Assembly: GCA_028284445.1 (NCBI GenBank)
Contig: JANQRS010000024.1
Location: 1 to 64,000 of the forward strand
Direction: 5' to 3'
DNA length: 64,000 nt
Source: Calditrichia bacterium
GTDB taxonomy: Bacteria; Calditrichota; Calditrichia; RBG-13-44-9; J075
Shown: piece after piece, positions 1-8,936 of the stretch
Numbering within the stretch: position 1 is the stretch's first letter
How the letters are laid out: every line of letters begins with the position of its first letter
The notes under the pieces: model-generated
What the model was told of the DNA's origin: nothing
The model's database searches: none
What the model saw: the letters and a program-made list of their open reading frames with translations, nothing else
Translations under genes and position numbers: made by a program

Positions 1-94
1 ATCAAGCATCAAGCATCAAGCATCAAGCATCAAGCATCAAGCATCAAGCATCAAGCATCAAGCATCAAGCATCAAGCATCAAGCATCAAGCATC
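1..94. repeat. Heptamer tandem array (ATCAAGC)n
   Basis: Thirteen exact copies of the 7-bp unit ATCAAGC fill bases 1-91, plus a partial unit. The array starts at the window edge, so its full length is unknown. It runs into the 3' end of the response-regulator gene on the minus strand and supplies its last codons (Met-Leu-Asp-Ala) and its TGA stop. Read on the minus strand the unit contains ATG and TGA, and because 7 is not a multiple of 3 every frame meets a stop within 21 bp. Confidence 0.95.
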
Positions 95-756
95 TTATAG
101 AACTCCTCTCGATACTTGGCGCCGATCGGGATTCGTTTTCCAGGCAAGTGAACATGGTTATCTTCAATTTTTTCGATCCATTGAAGTGCAACGATGAACG
201 AGCGGTGAATTTGTACAAACTGCTGTGGCGAGAGCAGCTTCAGGGTGTCTTTAACGGAAGAGCGCACCAAAACTGTGCCGGATGACATTGCATAATTCAC
301 ATAATTGCCTTCGCCTTCAACATACATAATATCGGCGTAGGCGATCCGGCGCTTCTGATTCCCGGTATTCACAAAGAAGAAATTCGCCTCCGGCTTATTA
401 CTGGCCAGGCGATCATTAACGCGGGTCACCGCAAGATGAAAGCGAGCAAAATCGAAGGGCTTCAGCAGGTAATCGACCGCCTCAACCTCATAACTTTGAA
501 TAGCGTATTCGCTGTGGGCAGTTGTAAAAATGATCAATGGCCGTCGCAGCAAATTTTTCAGCAGAGTGAGTCCGTCGATGTCCGGCATGTTAATGTCGAG
601 AAAAACCAAGTCAACTTCATTTTCATTGACGTAGGCAACCCCTTCGAAGGGATCGGTAAATGTCGCAGCAAGACTCAGGAAATCAATCCTGGCGACATGA
701 TTTTCAATCACCTGCAAAGCGCGAGGCTCGTCATCTATGGCTACACAATTTATCAT
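79..756 (-). CDS. LytTR-family response regulator
   Basis: A 225-residue cytoplasmic DNA-binding response regulator. The receiver domain (about 1-120) has the acidic pair DDE near residues 8-10, the phospho-acceptor Asp in the FLDINMPD motif near 54, a Thr in IIFTTA and the Lys in LLKPF. The C-terminal LytTR domain (about 125-220) has the typical YVEGEGNYV and FVQIHRSFIV segments. Its ATG overlaps the stop of the upstream histidine kinase gene (ATGA), which points to translational coupling, and the kinase is its obvious phosphodonor. The last codons lie inside a heptamer repeat array, so the extreme C-terminus may vary between strains. The likely target is the ABC transporter operon it belongs to or neighbouring genes; this is inferred from context only. 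Confidence 0.95.
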   Translation of the reverse strand: MINCVAIDDEPRALQVIENHVARIDFLSLAATFTDPFEGVAYVNENEVDLVFLDINMPDIDGLTLLKNLLRRPLIIFTTAHSEYAIQSYEVEAVDYLLKPFDFARFHLAVTRVNDRLASNKPEANFFFVNTGNQKRRIAYADIMYVEGEGNYVNYAMSSGTVLVRSSVKDTLKLLSPQQFVQIHRSFIVALQWIEKIEDNHVHLPGKRIPIGAKYREEFYKMLDA

Positions 757-1766
757 GCTTCCAGCTCCACACTGAGATGTACGCTATATTCATTTTCTTT
801 AATATCAGCCGCCAATTTGTGGCGGTTGGGATAAAGCAACTGCAGGCGGTTGCGGGCGTTCTTCAGGCCAATCCCGTGCCCGCTTGTTAAGCCACTACCG
901 GCAACCACGCTGTTTCGTACCTCAAACTGCAGGGTCTCCTCCCCTGCCCTTAGCTGAATATCAACATAGGACTTTTCACTCGGGCTCACCCCATACTTGA
1001 AGGCATTTTCGATGAAAGGGATTAAGAGCAACGGAGCGATCTTCGCATCCTGCCCCGCCTGGATATCGGCCTTGAAGGTCACAGTGTTTTTGTCGGTCAA
1101 ACGCAGCTCCTGAAGCGCAATGTATTTCTCGAGGAAATCAACCTCTTTAACCAAGGGAATACGCTCAACCTGTGAATCATGGAGGCTATAGCGCATCAGC
1201 GTGCCGAGACGGGATATCGCATCGGCTGTTTTTGGACTTTGCTCTTCCAATGCCAGGGCATATATCGTATTGAGGGTATTGAAAAGGAAGTGCGGATCAA
1301 CCTGAGATTTCAGGAATGCCAGTTCCATGGTCGCTTTTTCTGCCTTTAAGCGCTCAATTACGCTTAAATTGACAATCCAGTCACGGGTAAAGCGATAGGC
1401 AAATGATACCGCAAGCGCCACCATCATCGGCGCCATCGGGAAATTAAAGTCTCTGCCGCGCAAGGCCACCTGCGATACCGCCGCAAAAGCAGCCCATATA
1501 AAGAAGAGCCCCAGCAAGTAGCGCAACCATTTTCGCTGTTCCAAATAACGAGGGATCAGGAAGAAGGCATTGGCGCTCAAAGTTGCAGCAAAAACCAGCA
1601 TCAATAAAATAATCGGCACGCGTGATACACCATCCAGACTGCGGCCAAAGGGATTATCGCCAGTGGCAATACTGACGAGCAGCGTCAGAATATACAGCCA
1701 GATGATCCCGTGAATAATCACTTCGCCGTTCAGGGAAAGGAATCTCGGTATTGTACGAATTTTCAT
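753..1766 (-). CDS. LytS-like sensor histidine kinase (His_kinase family)
   Basis: A 337-residue inner-membrane sensor kinase. Four hydrophobic segments lie in the first 125 residues with almost no periplasmic domain, so it probably senses a signal in or at the membrane. The phospho-acceptor His159 sits in SQVDPHFLFNTLNT, the hallmark of the His_kinase (PF06580) family that pairs with LytTR regulators. The ATP-binding region follows, with IPFIENAFKYG as N box and GIGLKNARNRL as G box. The gene begins 1 bp after the stop of the ABC permease/peptidase gene and overlaps the regulator gene by 4 bp, so all four genes are likely one transcript. A sensor paired with an ABC exporter often monitors that exporter or its substrate; here that is inference. 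Confidence 0.95.
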   Translation of the reverse strand: MKIRTIPRFLSLNGEVIIHGIIWLYILTLLVSIATGDNPFGRSLDGVSRVPIILLMLVFAATLSANAFFLIPRYLEQRKWLRYLLGLFFIWAAFAAVSQVALRGRDFNFPMAPMMVALAVSFAYRFTRDWIVNLSVIERLKAEKATMELAFLKSQVDPHFLFNTLNTIYALALEEQSPKTADAISRLGTLMRYSLHDSQVERIPLVKEVDFLEKYIALQELRLTDKNTVTFKADIQAGQDAKIAPLLLIPFIENAFKYGVSPSEKSYVDIQLRAGEETLQFEVRNSVVAGSGLTSGHGIGLKNARNRLQLLYPNRHKLAADIKENEYSVHLSVELEA

Positions 1767-1767
1767 C

Positions 1768-4700
1768 TTACTGAACCTGCAAGAGATTGTCTTTCGGTTG
1801 CGCGTCTATCAGCTTAAAATAGGGATCGATGCCGATTTCGTGCGGCTTTTCATCAACAATGATGGAAAGTCGGTTATCAATTTCTGTAAAACGATGTTTC
1901 TTCAGATAGATCGGTTCGCCAAGTCCGTCTCCGTCCGGATCTTCCGCAAACAAACCGATTTCAATGTAATCAGCCAGTGGCAGAGATAAAACCGGCTTTT
2001 CGGTGCCGGCTATTGCAGTACGCAATGAGTCTCCGGTATCATTTCCCCAGCTGCGATTACCGCTGCCATCGCTGCGAAATTTGCTGACAGTAACATCGAT
2101 AGTGACATAGTATTTGCCATTTTCCAGTGTTTCCACATCAACCTGCCGTGCACGATTATCGTATAAGGTAATATGCTCAAAAGCATCTTCGATGAAATAC
2201 TGCAGCGAATCCGGCGTTGCTGCTCGCACATATGACAACAGTTCGAGCGAGGTTGTATACGGTGCTTCCTGAAATTTCACCTTTTCCAGATACTTTCGCA
2301 GGGCACGATTCAAATTTTCCTCGCCGATATAGTCGCTCAGCGCGTAGAAAACCAGGGCGCCCTTTGCATAAGAAATGTGTTCCTGCATGGTTTCCACCCG
2401 CACCAGCGGATTCTCCGGATTGCTGCCACCACGGCTGCGCAGGTATGCCTCCAGATCAAAACGCAGGAATTTGCGCATTTTATGATCACCATATTCACGC
2501 CGCAACACTTGTAAGGCGGAATATTCAGCCAGGCTCTCCGTTACCATTCTTGCACCCAGGCTGTGTGCAGGCACTACCTGGTTTCCCCACCATTGATGCG
2601 CCAGTTCATGTGCCGCCACATAGAACGGTACATCCGGCATCCCGCGCCTGCTGTCCTCCACATCTGCGAGGAAACGGTATTCGGAGAAGGGAATGGAGTT
2701 GGCAAATGTGGTGGCATAAGACCCTTCCGACAGCGGGAATTCAATAATGCGCGCCTGACGGTGCTGATAGGGACTGAAATATTTTGTTTGATATTCCAGG
2801 GCCCCCTTTAACCCCTTCATCATGCGTTCAAGATTATAATCATGCTCCGGGTGATAGTAGATTTCCAACTCGACATCCTGCCACATATCGCGCTTCACCG
2901 CGAAACGTCCGCTATTAAAGCCAAAATTATACTTGATCGGCTGGTCCATCTTATAATGATAATACTTCCTGCCATTCTCCCGCCATTCCCGCTGAAGATA
3001 CCCGGGGGCAATAGCAAGCTGATCCGCTGATGTGCTGACAACCGTTTCAAGATTGACATAATCGGAGTCAAACGACTGATAGGTAAATTGATGTGCGCTG
3101 CTATCTGCCGGATCCGGCTCCTCACGCAGCGTGCGGTAGAAAAAGCGCGGGAATACGTCATCTCCAATAAAGGTACCATTGCCGATGACGTTCGAATTTC
3201 GTCGGAAAAATGTGTTGGGCATATTTTGCACCTCAAAAGTGAAGCGCAAACTATCACCTGCCGCAAGAGGTGTTGTTAGCTTCCATACATCAAATTTGAT
3301 CACGCTATCAAGGCTGATCGGCTCTGCAGGGTATTTGATATCATATGTGGTGTATTCCTCAAATCCGGGACTAACAATTAAGGTATCGATATTTCCACCG
3401 GACTTATTTACCAACCAATATTCACCACTCGCCTCAAAGCGGCACGCCTCGGGGAATAAATGCATATCAATTTTCACATCGGCAATACGCGGTTGAACCG
3501 TATTCACATAGCGCTTATACCTGGCATCAGACTCGGTCAGGAACTGCTTTTCCTTGCGGGCTGTGACAACTCCGTGACTACTGGCCTGATCCGCATAATA
3601 GATTCCGGTACCGGATGCCACAAACGCAAAGAGGAGTAATGCACCAATCCCCCCTGTGCGGCTAAGAAAAACCGGGAGAGCAGCAGACAGTCTTTCACGA
3701 ATGTTCACCGATACACCTCGGCGCCAGAACACCAGTGTCAGGGTCAGCAGGGCGCTGCCGAGCAATGCCCAATATCCTTTGAAAAGGTAGAAAATCGGCA
3801 AATAGCTGCCATAGCCATTCATATCGGAATAGTTGAAAAATGGGCTGATATTGAAGTGGAAAACCTGATGTTCCAGGCCGATGTCCTTTAAGCCACCAAT
3901 GCCCATGCCGCCAAACACCAGGATGAATACACCGAGATATGGATTGGTTAAGAGCGTTTGTACAAATACCGCCGCCATTGCCCAAATGACATGGCCAAGC
4001 AAATTCATGCAGTAAAGTTCGAAGAGATAGTGCCCAATTTCAAAGCGGGTGTAGCCGTTGACTGCCTGAACGGTAATACCGCCGATCATGATGAGAGACA
4101 GCAGCAGTATCTGCATTTTAACCAGGGCCAAAAACTTCGAGAACAGCAAGGTCCAATTCGGTACCGGAGTGGAATCGACCAGTTGATCGGAGCGGCTGAT
4201 CCTTGCTCTTTGAATCAGTATGCCGGCATAGAGAAAAGTAAGCAAGTTGATGACGCCCGAAAAGAAGAGCGTTGGCACTTCAAGCATTTTCCAAGTGGTT
4301 GGTAGAATCTTAAAACCATGCTGCAAAGGCTGCTGAGCCTGCTGCAGGAATACCGCCAGGATACCGCCCAATAAAATACTGATAAACATCCAGCTTTTCA
4401 GGATGAAGCGCAGATCGATATTGGATAAACGCCAGGTTGTGCGGACCCACGAGGCGAAAGAAAAATCAAATGCAACTTTCGGCAGCGCCACGCGAATAAT
4501 GCTGCCAAAATTCTGCTTGACAATTCTGCGACCTGCTGCCTTTCGCAATCCCGGTATAGATGCCTGCTGACTAAAGGTGAAATGGCGATAGGTTGCTAAA
4601 AAAATAACGATAGCTGCTGCCAACCATATCAGGCGATTTGTCAGGACCAGACTGGACAGAGGCAGCATCAATTCATTTTTTTCCGCTAATGTCCAGTATT

Positions 4701-5373
4701 GTGTCTCATAGTTTGCGGCCATTTTTCCCAGCGGATCAAACAATGCGGCTGCGTAGCCGCTTTCGAGCCCTGAAAAAACAGCACCGGTAATACCTTGCAA
4801 AAAGTAGAGCAACACCAGGGTAATAAATCCGGTATAGATATTTCGTGTCAGGGCGACGACTGCAAAAATCAGGGCTGAAAAAAGAACCAAATTTGGCATT
4901 ACGTAAATGAAATAGGCCTGGACATAAGCTGCGAAATTAAAATCCGCAAGTACTCGAGGATTCACGCCCGGTAGCTGCGTCCCGATAACCATGCCGATTG
5001 GAATCGTTGCGGATACAGCGATCACGGTCGTCAGCCCACTGCACAATTTTGCCAACAAATAATCAGCCTTTTCAAAAGGATACGAATAAAGAACCGTGTG
5101 CATCCGGCTTTTGAAGTCACGATAAATGGAAGTCCCAACCACCGCTGGAATGACCAGCAACATTAACTGCATAAAGAAATTCATCATCCAGTTTATTTTG
5201 AGTGGAGAATTGGTAATGGTAACTGCCGCTGTCTCTGCCGGTACCGGATCCCACCCTCCGGACATCCCGTGCATCAGCATGGTCGAATAAATCAAAATAA
5301 TGACGGCATAGACATAAACTGACGGCTGGCGCATCCAATATTTCATTTCGTAGGTGTATATTTTCGTAAACAT
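1768..5373 (-). CDS. ABC-2-type permease fused to an M1-family peptidase domain
   Basis: A 1201-residue protein joining a multi-span ABC permease half (about 1-575, roughly twelve hydrophobic segments in two blocks) to an extracytoplasmic M1 metallopeptidase-like half (about 600-1190). The zinc motif is HELAH at 922-926, followed by Glu946 in TESLAEY. The gap between the second His and that Glu is 19 residues, one more than in classical M1 aminopeptidases, and the GxMEN exopeptidase motif is replaced by an FANSIPFSEY-type segment, as in other ABC-fused members. The start at 5373 is chosen because AGAGGA precedes it and the protein then opens with the conserved MFTKIYTYE stretch; an in-frame ATG at 5445 would read through a dispersed palindrome. 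The ATPase partner is the next gene upstream. Substrate unknown: export coupled to peptide cleavage is possible. Confidence 0.93.
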   Translation of the reverse strand: MFTKIYTYEMKYWMRQPSVYVYAVIILIYSTMLMHGMSGGWDPVPAETAAVTITNSPLKINWMMNFFMQLMLLVIPAVVGTSIYRDFKSRMHTVLYSYPFEKADYLLAKLCSGLTTVIAVSATIPIGMVIGTQLPGVNPRVLADFNFAAYVQAYFIYVMPNLVLFSALIFAVVALTRNIYTGFITLVLLYFLQGITGAVFSGLESGYAAALFDPLGKMAANYETQYWTLAEKNELMLPLSSLVLTNRLIWLAAAIVIFLATYRHFTFSQQASIPGLRKAAGRRIVKQNFGSIIRVALPKVAFDFSFASWVRTTWRLSNIDLRFILKSWMFISILLGGILAVFLQQAQQPLQHGFKILPTTWKMLEVPTLFFSGVINLLTFLYAGILIQRARISRSDQLVDSTPVPNWTLLFSKFLALVKMQILLLSLIMIGGITVQAVNGYTRFEIGHYLFELYCMNLLGHVIWAMAAVFVQTLLTNPYLGVFILVFGGMGIGGLKDIGLEHQVFHFNISPFFNYSDMNGYGSYLPIFYLFKGYWALLGSALLTLTLVFWRRGVSVNIRERLSAALPVFLSRTGGIGALLLFAFVASGTGIYYADQASSHGVVTARKEKQFLTESDARYKRYVNTVQPRIADVKIDMHLFPEACRFEASGEYWLVNKSGGNIDTLIVSPGFEEYTTYDIKYPAEPISLDSVIKFDVWKLTTPLAAGDSLRFTFEVQNMPNTFFRRNSNVIGNGTFIGDDVFPRFFYRTLREEPDPADSSAHQFTYQSFDSDYVNLETVVSTSADQLAIAPGYLQREWRENGRKYYHYKMDQPIKYNFGFNSGRFAVKRDMWQDVELEIYYHPEHDYNLERMMKGLKGALEYQTKYFSPYQHRQARIIEFPLSEGSYATTFANSIPFSEYRFLADVEDSRRGMPDVPFYVAAHELAHQWWGNQVVPAHSLGARMVTESLAEYSALQVLRREYGDHKMRKFLRFDLEAYLRSRGGSNPENPLVRVETMQEHISYAKGALVFYALSDYIGEENLNRALRKYLEKVKFQEAPYTTSLELLSYVRAATPDSLQYFIEDAFEHITLYDNRARQVDVETLENGKYYVTIDVTVSKFRSDGSGNRSWGNDTGDSLRTAIAGTEKPVLSLPLADYIEIGLFAEDPDGDGLGEPIYLKKHRFTEIDNRLSIIVDEKPHEIGIDPYFKLIDAQPKDNLLQVQ

Positions 5374-5441
5374 GGGGTCCTCTTCTCGTCTGCGGCTCTG
5401 CAGCGGATTGTCGTTTTTCAACAAGCAGTGTTTGGTGATCG

Positions 5442-5484
5442 ACATATCCCTGCGTCCCCCTTCGAAGGGGATTCAGGGGGATGT
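5442..5484. repeat. Dispersed TTCGAA-centred palindrome, copy 1
   Basis: A 43-bp imperfect palindrome beginning ACAT, with a CCCCCTTCGAAGGGG core and ending GGGGGATGT. It sits between the ATPase and permease genes of the ABC operon. The same element recurs at 14960, 42945, 46270/47486 and 60397, with a more distant relative at 48417. In RNA it would form a strong hairpin and could alter relative expression of the two operon genes. Confidence 0.9.
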
Positions 5485-5490
5485 CCTGGC

Positions 5491-6381
5491 TTAATTCTTC
5501 ATTGTCCCTTCGTCTTTATTCAGGGCGACAAAATAGACGTCTTCCAATTGCGGCGTTGCCGGTTGGAACTGGGATCCGGGTGAGGTTTGCGAATAGACAC
5601 GGATGTTGATAGAGTTATCGCGGTTGTAGCTGGACGACAGCACTGTGAATCGCGCTTCAAAATCATCCAAATCTTTTCGTGCAATTTTTCGGCTCCACAG
5701 CAGCCCCTCCATCTCGGCAGCCGCAACCTCCGGTGAGGCCTGTTTCAGAATGCGGCCACCGTTCATTATTGCCAACTCATGACAGAGTTCTTTAACATCA
5801 TCCACAATATGGGTTGAGAAGATCACGGTGTTCCTGGTGCCTACTTCACGCAGAATATTGAGAAAGCGTTGACGCTCAGCGGGATCGAGGCCGGCGGTGG
5901 GCTCATCGACGATGATCAACTTGGGATCGTTCAGCAAAAGTTGGGCAATGCCAAAGCGCTGCTTCATGCCGCCGGAGTAGCCGTCCACGTGTTTTTTGCG
6001 CACTTCTTCTAGATTCGTAATTCGCAACGCTTCGTCGACAAGGTGTTTTCGATCGGCCCAGGAAGAAACACCTTTCAAAATAGCAAAGTAGTCCAGCAGG
6101 TCTTCAGCAGAAACGCGCGGATATACGCCAAACTCCTGCGGGAGGTAACCAAGAATACGACGCAAACCCATCTTGTCATTCAGCACGTTGATATCACCAA
6201 AACGAATGTTGCCGCTGTCCGGGTCCTGCAGCGTGGCAATCGTTCGCATCAGGGTAGATTTTCCAGCACCATTTGGCCCCAGCAAACCAAACATGCCGGG
6301 CCGAATTTCCAAATCCAGGTTATCAACCGCCTTTACCCCGTTTGGATATACTTTTGTCAGATTTGAGATTGTCAGGTTCAT
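5491..6381 (-). CDS. ABC transporter ATP-binding protein
   Basis: A 296-residue cytoplasmic ATPase that should power the permease/peptidase encoded next. Walker A is GPNGAGKST near residues 35-43, the signature is SGGMKQR, Walker B is LIIVDEPTAGLDP, and the H-loop is FSTHIVDD. The C-terminal extension after residue 215 is typical of ABC-2 exporter ATPases such as those for drugs or polysaccharides. The start at 6381 gives MNLTISNLTKVYPNG and is preceded by GAGGA; an upstream in-frame ATG at 6435 would add a non-homologous leader. First gene of the four-gene operon with permease, sensor and regulator. Confidence 0.95.
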   Translation of the reverse strand: MNLTISNLTKVYPNGVKAVDNLDLEIRPGMFGLLGPNGAGKSTLMRTIATLQDPDSGNIRFGDINVLNDKMGLRRILGYLPQEFGVYPRVSAEDLLDYFAILKGVSSWADRKHLVDEALRITNLEEVRKKHVDGYSGGMKQRFGIAQLLLNDPKLIIVDEPTAGLDPAERQRFLNILREVGTRNTVIFSTHIVDDVKELCHELAIMNGGRILKQASPEVAAAEMEGLLWSRKIARKDLDDFEARFTVLSSSYNRDNSINIRVYSQTSPGSQFQPATPQLEDVYFVALNKDEGTMKN

Positions 6382-6513
6382 TTTCGTTGTCCTCGCCTTC
6401 GTTTTTGTTTCGCCGTCATTATAAAACGACAGCAAAGCGCATCAAAATTCAAGGGATGAACTGAACGGTCAGTGTTACAAATGGGGATTTTGGTGGGATG
6501 AAAATAGCTGCAT

Positions 6514-6547
6514 AAAAAACGGCTGCATACTGAAGCGCATGCAGCCG
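6514..6547 (-). terminator. Rho-independent terminator
   Basis: Read on the minus strand, CGGCTGCAT and ATGCAGCCG form a perfect 9-bp stem (6539-6547 with 6520-6528) around a 10-base loop, followed at once by six U residues (6514-6519). It lies 40 bp after the stop of the propeller gene at 6588 and separates it from the ABC operon. Confidence 0.92.
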
Positions 6548-6587
6548 CTGGATGTGGTTGCTTACCACGGGGATTATATAGAGATCG

Positions 6588-8714
6588 TCAGCGCATGAGT
6601 ACCATGCGCCGTGTCTGCTGAAATTTTCCGGCCTGCAGGCGATATAGGTAAACACCACTGGCAACCATTTGACCATGCTTATTGCGGCCATCCCAGATCA
6701 CCTCATATTGACCAGGAGTCATCTTACGATCAAGCAAAGTGGCAACTGTTTGACCGAGCAGATTATAGATGATCAAGCTGGTATTGTGGCTGCTTTCGAT
6801 GCTGAAGCGAATATGGGTCGCCGGGTTGAAGGGATTTGGGTAGTTCGCCTGAAGCTCAAATGAGGCCGCCGGACCTTCCAGAACCGGTTCATCAATCGAT
6901 ACGGTCTCAGCGATTCGATGAAAAATGAAGCCCTGGCCGGTACACACCCATCCCTTGTTGCGATCAGTAAATGCCAGGTCACTAACCAGTGAATTCAACG
7001 GCAGAGCTTCTTCGAACCAGGTAACCCCGCCATCAACTGAGTAGAGCACTTGATTATCCAGTCCGGATATGGCAGATGCCCATATCACACTATTCTCCGC
7101 AATCTCAAAGCGAACAAAATTAGGCTGACCAAATGGATTGAGGTTGGTCCAGCTTGCCCCACCGTTGCTCGTCTTTAGAAGGTGCCTACCGGCAATTGCC
7201 CAGCCGCGATTGGCGTCTTCAAAATAGATTTGGGTGACATCTTCTGTTACCCCAACGTTATGCTCAGTCCAGTTGTCACCACCATCTGTGGTACTCAAAA
7301 CCACACCATCAATCCCGCCAAGCCAGCCGGTATCCTCATCGATAAAGAATACATCCCTGAAAAAGGCGGCAGACGCGCCGGGATCAATCGCTGTCCAGGA
7401 AACTCCGCCATCAACTGTTTTTACGAGTGGGGTTCCCCCGTAGGTACCGGTGACATACCCGACAGAAACCGAGGGAAAGGACATGTAAGGCGTTGTCCCG
7501 CTGACCTCTCCCACTTCCAGTGTATCCCAGGAAATTCCGCCGTTGTCTGTAAAGAAAAGTTCCTTTTGCCAGGAGAGAAGATAGGCAGTCTCATTATCCA
7601 GTGTTTCAATATCATCAACACCCCAGCGCATCTGCAGCACTTTTTCCCAATTTTCCCCACCATCTGTTGTTCGCAGAACGCCGCCCTCAATACCGCCAGC
7701 CCAGCCGTTACTCTCATCGGTGAATTCAATTTTTGTCAACCAGTAATCTGCAACCCTGGTGCCGTAGGGCTGCCAGTTTTCTCCACCATCAGTTGAAATC
7801 AGAATTGTTCCACTTTGCCCGGAGACAGCAATCGTTGACTCATCCAGATACGAGACGCCATCAAGCATGTCCTCGCCAAATGCACCGGTTTGCGTCCAGC
7901 TTGCGCCGCCATCTACTGATTTCAAAATGACGCCCTGACCAACGGCAAGACCGGTAAAAGCGTCGAAGAATTCCACATCATTAAGCAAGGCGTTGGTATT
8001 TGTGGTCTGCGCAACCCAGGTGCCGCCGGCATTGATTGTTTTTAGCAGAGTCCCGGAAGCGCCAACCGCCCAGCCGGTATCAGCATCGAAGAAATCGAGC
8101 CTTTTCAAGGTGGCTGTTGTTCCACTCACTTGCTCATTCCAGGTCAAGCCGCCGTCGCTGGAATAATACAGCACACCCAGATTTGCAACTGCCCAGCCGG
8201 AGTTCTCGTCTGCAAAATGGATATCGGTGATAAAGTTCGATTGGGTAACCGGCGCGCTGTTCCAGGTATCGCCACCGTTTTCGGTATAGTAAATGACCCG
8301 GCCGCTACCCCCAGCCCAGCCCCGCAGTTCGTCGAGAAAATAGACTGCCTGAACGTTGGCGAAGTAGTCAACCTCCTGATGGACCCAGGTGTTACCACCG
8401 TCGCTTGTCTTCAGCAGGTTGGGACCGCCCCCGGCCGTCCAGCCGGTTGTTGCGTTTACGAAACAGACCGATTCCATATCATCGGCCTTGCCATCCCTGG
8501 CATCGTGAATCACCGACCAGGTCGCGCCGCTATCGGTGCTCTTCAAAACGCCTGCATCCGATCCACAGGCAACAAGCGTTGTCGCGTCCAGACGCTGAAC
8601 ATCATAGAAATAATTACCAACCGGCGTTGGTTCCTGCCAAACCCATTCATACTGCGCAGATAGGGTCATACTGCATATCAAAAATATTTGAAAGATCCTG
8701 TTTGCAATACTCAT
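6588..8714 (-). CDS. Secreted YCF48/BNR-type beta-propeller protein with sorting domain
   Basis: A 708-residue secreted protein with an N-terminal signal peptide (about 1-20). Residues 25-610 hold more than a dozen repeats of about 40-45 residues of the form G-W-A-(V/G)-G...T-x-D-G-G-x-(T/N)-W, typical of YCF48 (photosystem assembly)/BNR propellers. The last 90 residues carry the NYPNPFNP linker and a FlgD-like/type-IX sorting domain (YNLLGQTV, SGVYLYRL, RRMVLMR), so it should be exported and anchored or released at the surface. AGGAG lies 7 bases before the ATG. It has a paralogue at 21749. These repeats occur in many surface proteins of FCB bacteria and do not imply photosynthesis; ligand unknown. 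Confidence 0.92.
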   Translation of the reverse strand: MSIANRIFQIFLICSMTLSAQYEWVWQEPTPVGNYFYDVQRLDATTLVACGSDAGVLKSTDSGATWSVIHDARDGKADDMESVCFVNATTGWTAGGGPNLLKTSDGGNTWVHQEVDYFANVQAVYFLDELRGWAGGSGRVIYYTENGGDTWNSAPVTQSNFITDIHFADENSGWAVANLGVLYYSSDGGLTWNEQVSGTTATLKRLDFFDADTGWAVGASGTLLKTINAGGTWVAQTTNTNALLNDVEFFDAFTGLAVGQGVILKSVDGGASWTQTGAFGEDMLDGVSYLDESTIAVSGQSGTILISTDGGENWQPYGTRVADYWLTKIEFTDESNGWAGGIEGGVLRTTDGGENWEKVLQMRWGVDDIETLDNETAYLLSWQKELFFTDNGGISWDTLEVGEVSGTTPYMSFPSVSVGYVTGTYGGTPLVKTVDGGVSWTAIDPGASAAFFRDVFFIDEDTGWLGGIDGVVLSTTDGGDNWTEHNVGVTEDVTQIYFEDANRGWAIAGRHLLKTSNGGASWTNLNPFGQPNFVRFEIAENSVIWASAISGLDNQVLYSVDGGVTWFEEALPLNSLVSDLAFTDRNKGWVCTGQGFIFHRIAETVSIDEPVLEGPAASFELQANYPNPFNPATHIRFSIESSHNTSLIIYNLLGQTVATLLDRKMTPGQYEVIWDGRNKHGQMVASGVYLYRLQAGKFQQTRRMVLMR

Positions 8715-8893
8715 AGCATTTCTCCTGTTACAAGTGTTACTGTGCCGCCTAAATTCAAGCTAACAGGAAACACCAAAGAGCGTTAACAAGCATGGGACAG
8801 GATGTAACAGGGGTGGGACAATAGAATGACGAATAACAACCATCATCCATTATTTGCGGCTCCCAAGCCCCATCAATGAATCAAGCCATTAGC

Positions 8894-8917
8894 ATCAAGT
8901 ATCAAGTATCAAGCATC
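8894..8917. repeat. Short degenerate heptamer array
   Basis: Three heptamers ATCAAGT, ATCAAGT, ATCAAGC and a partial fourth lie just after the stop of the histidine-phosphatase gene. They match the unit of the array at bases 1-94, about 8.8 kb away, so the unit is a recurring intergenic sequence of this genome. The rest of the 8715-8936 gap shows nothing else clear. Confidence 0.75.
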
Positions 8918-8936
8918 TAGTTTCCAACATCAGACT

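Noticed and set aside
6588..8714. Photosystem II assembly factor
   Set aside because: YCF48-type repeats also build many unrelated secreted propellers. No photosynthesis gene is in the window, and the protein has a surface-sorting tail.
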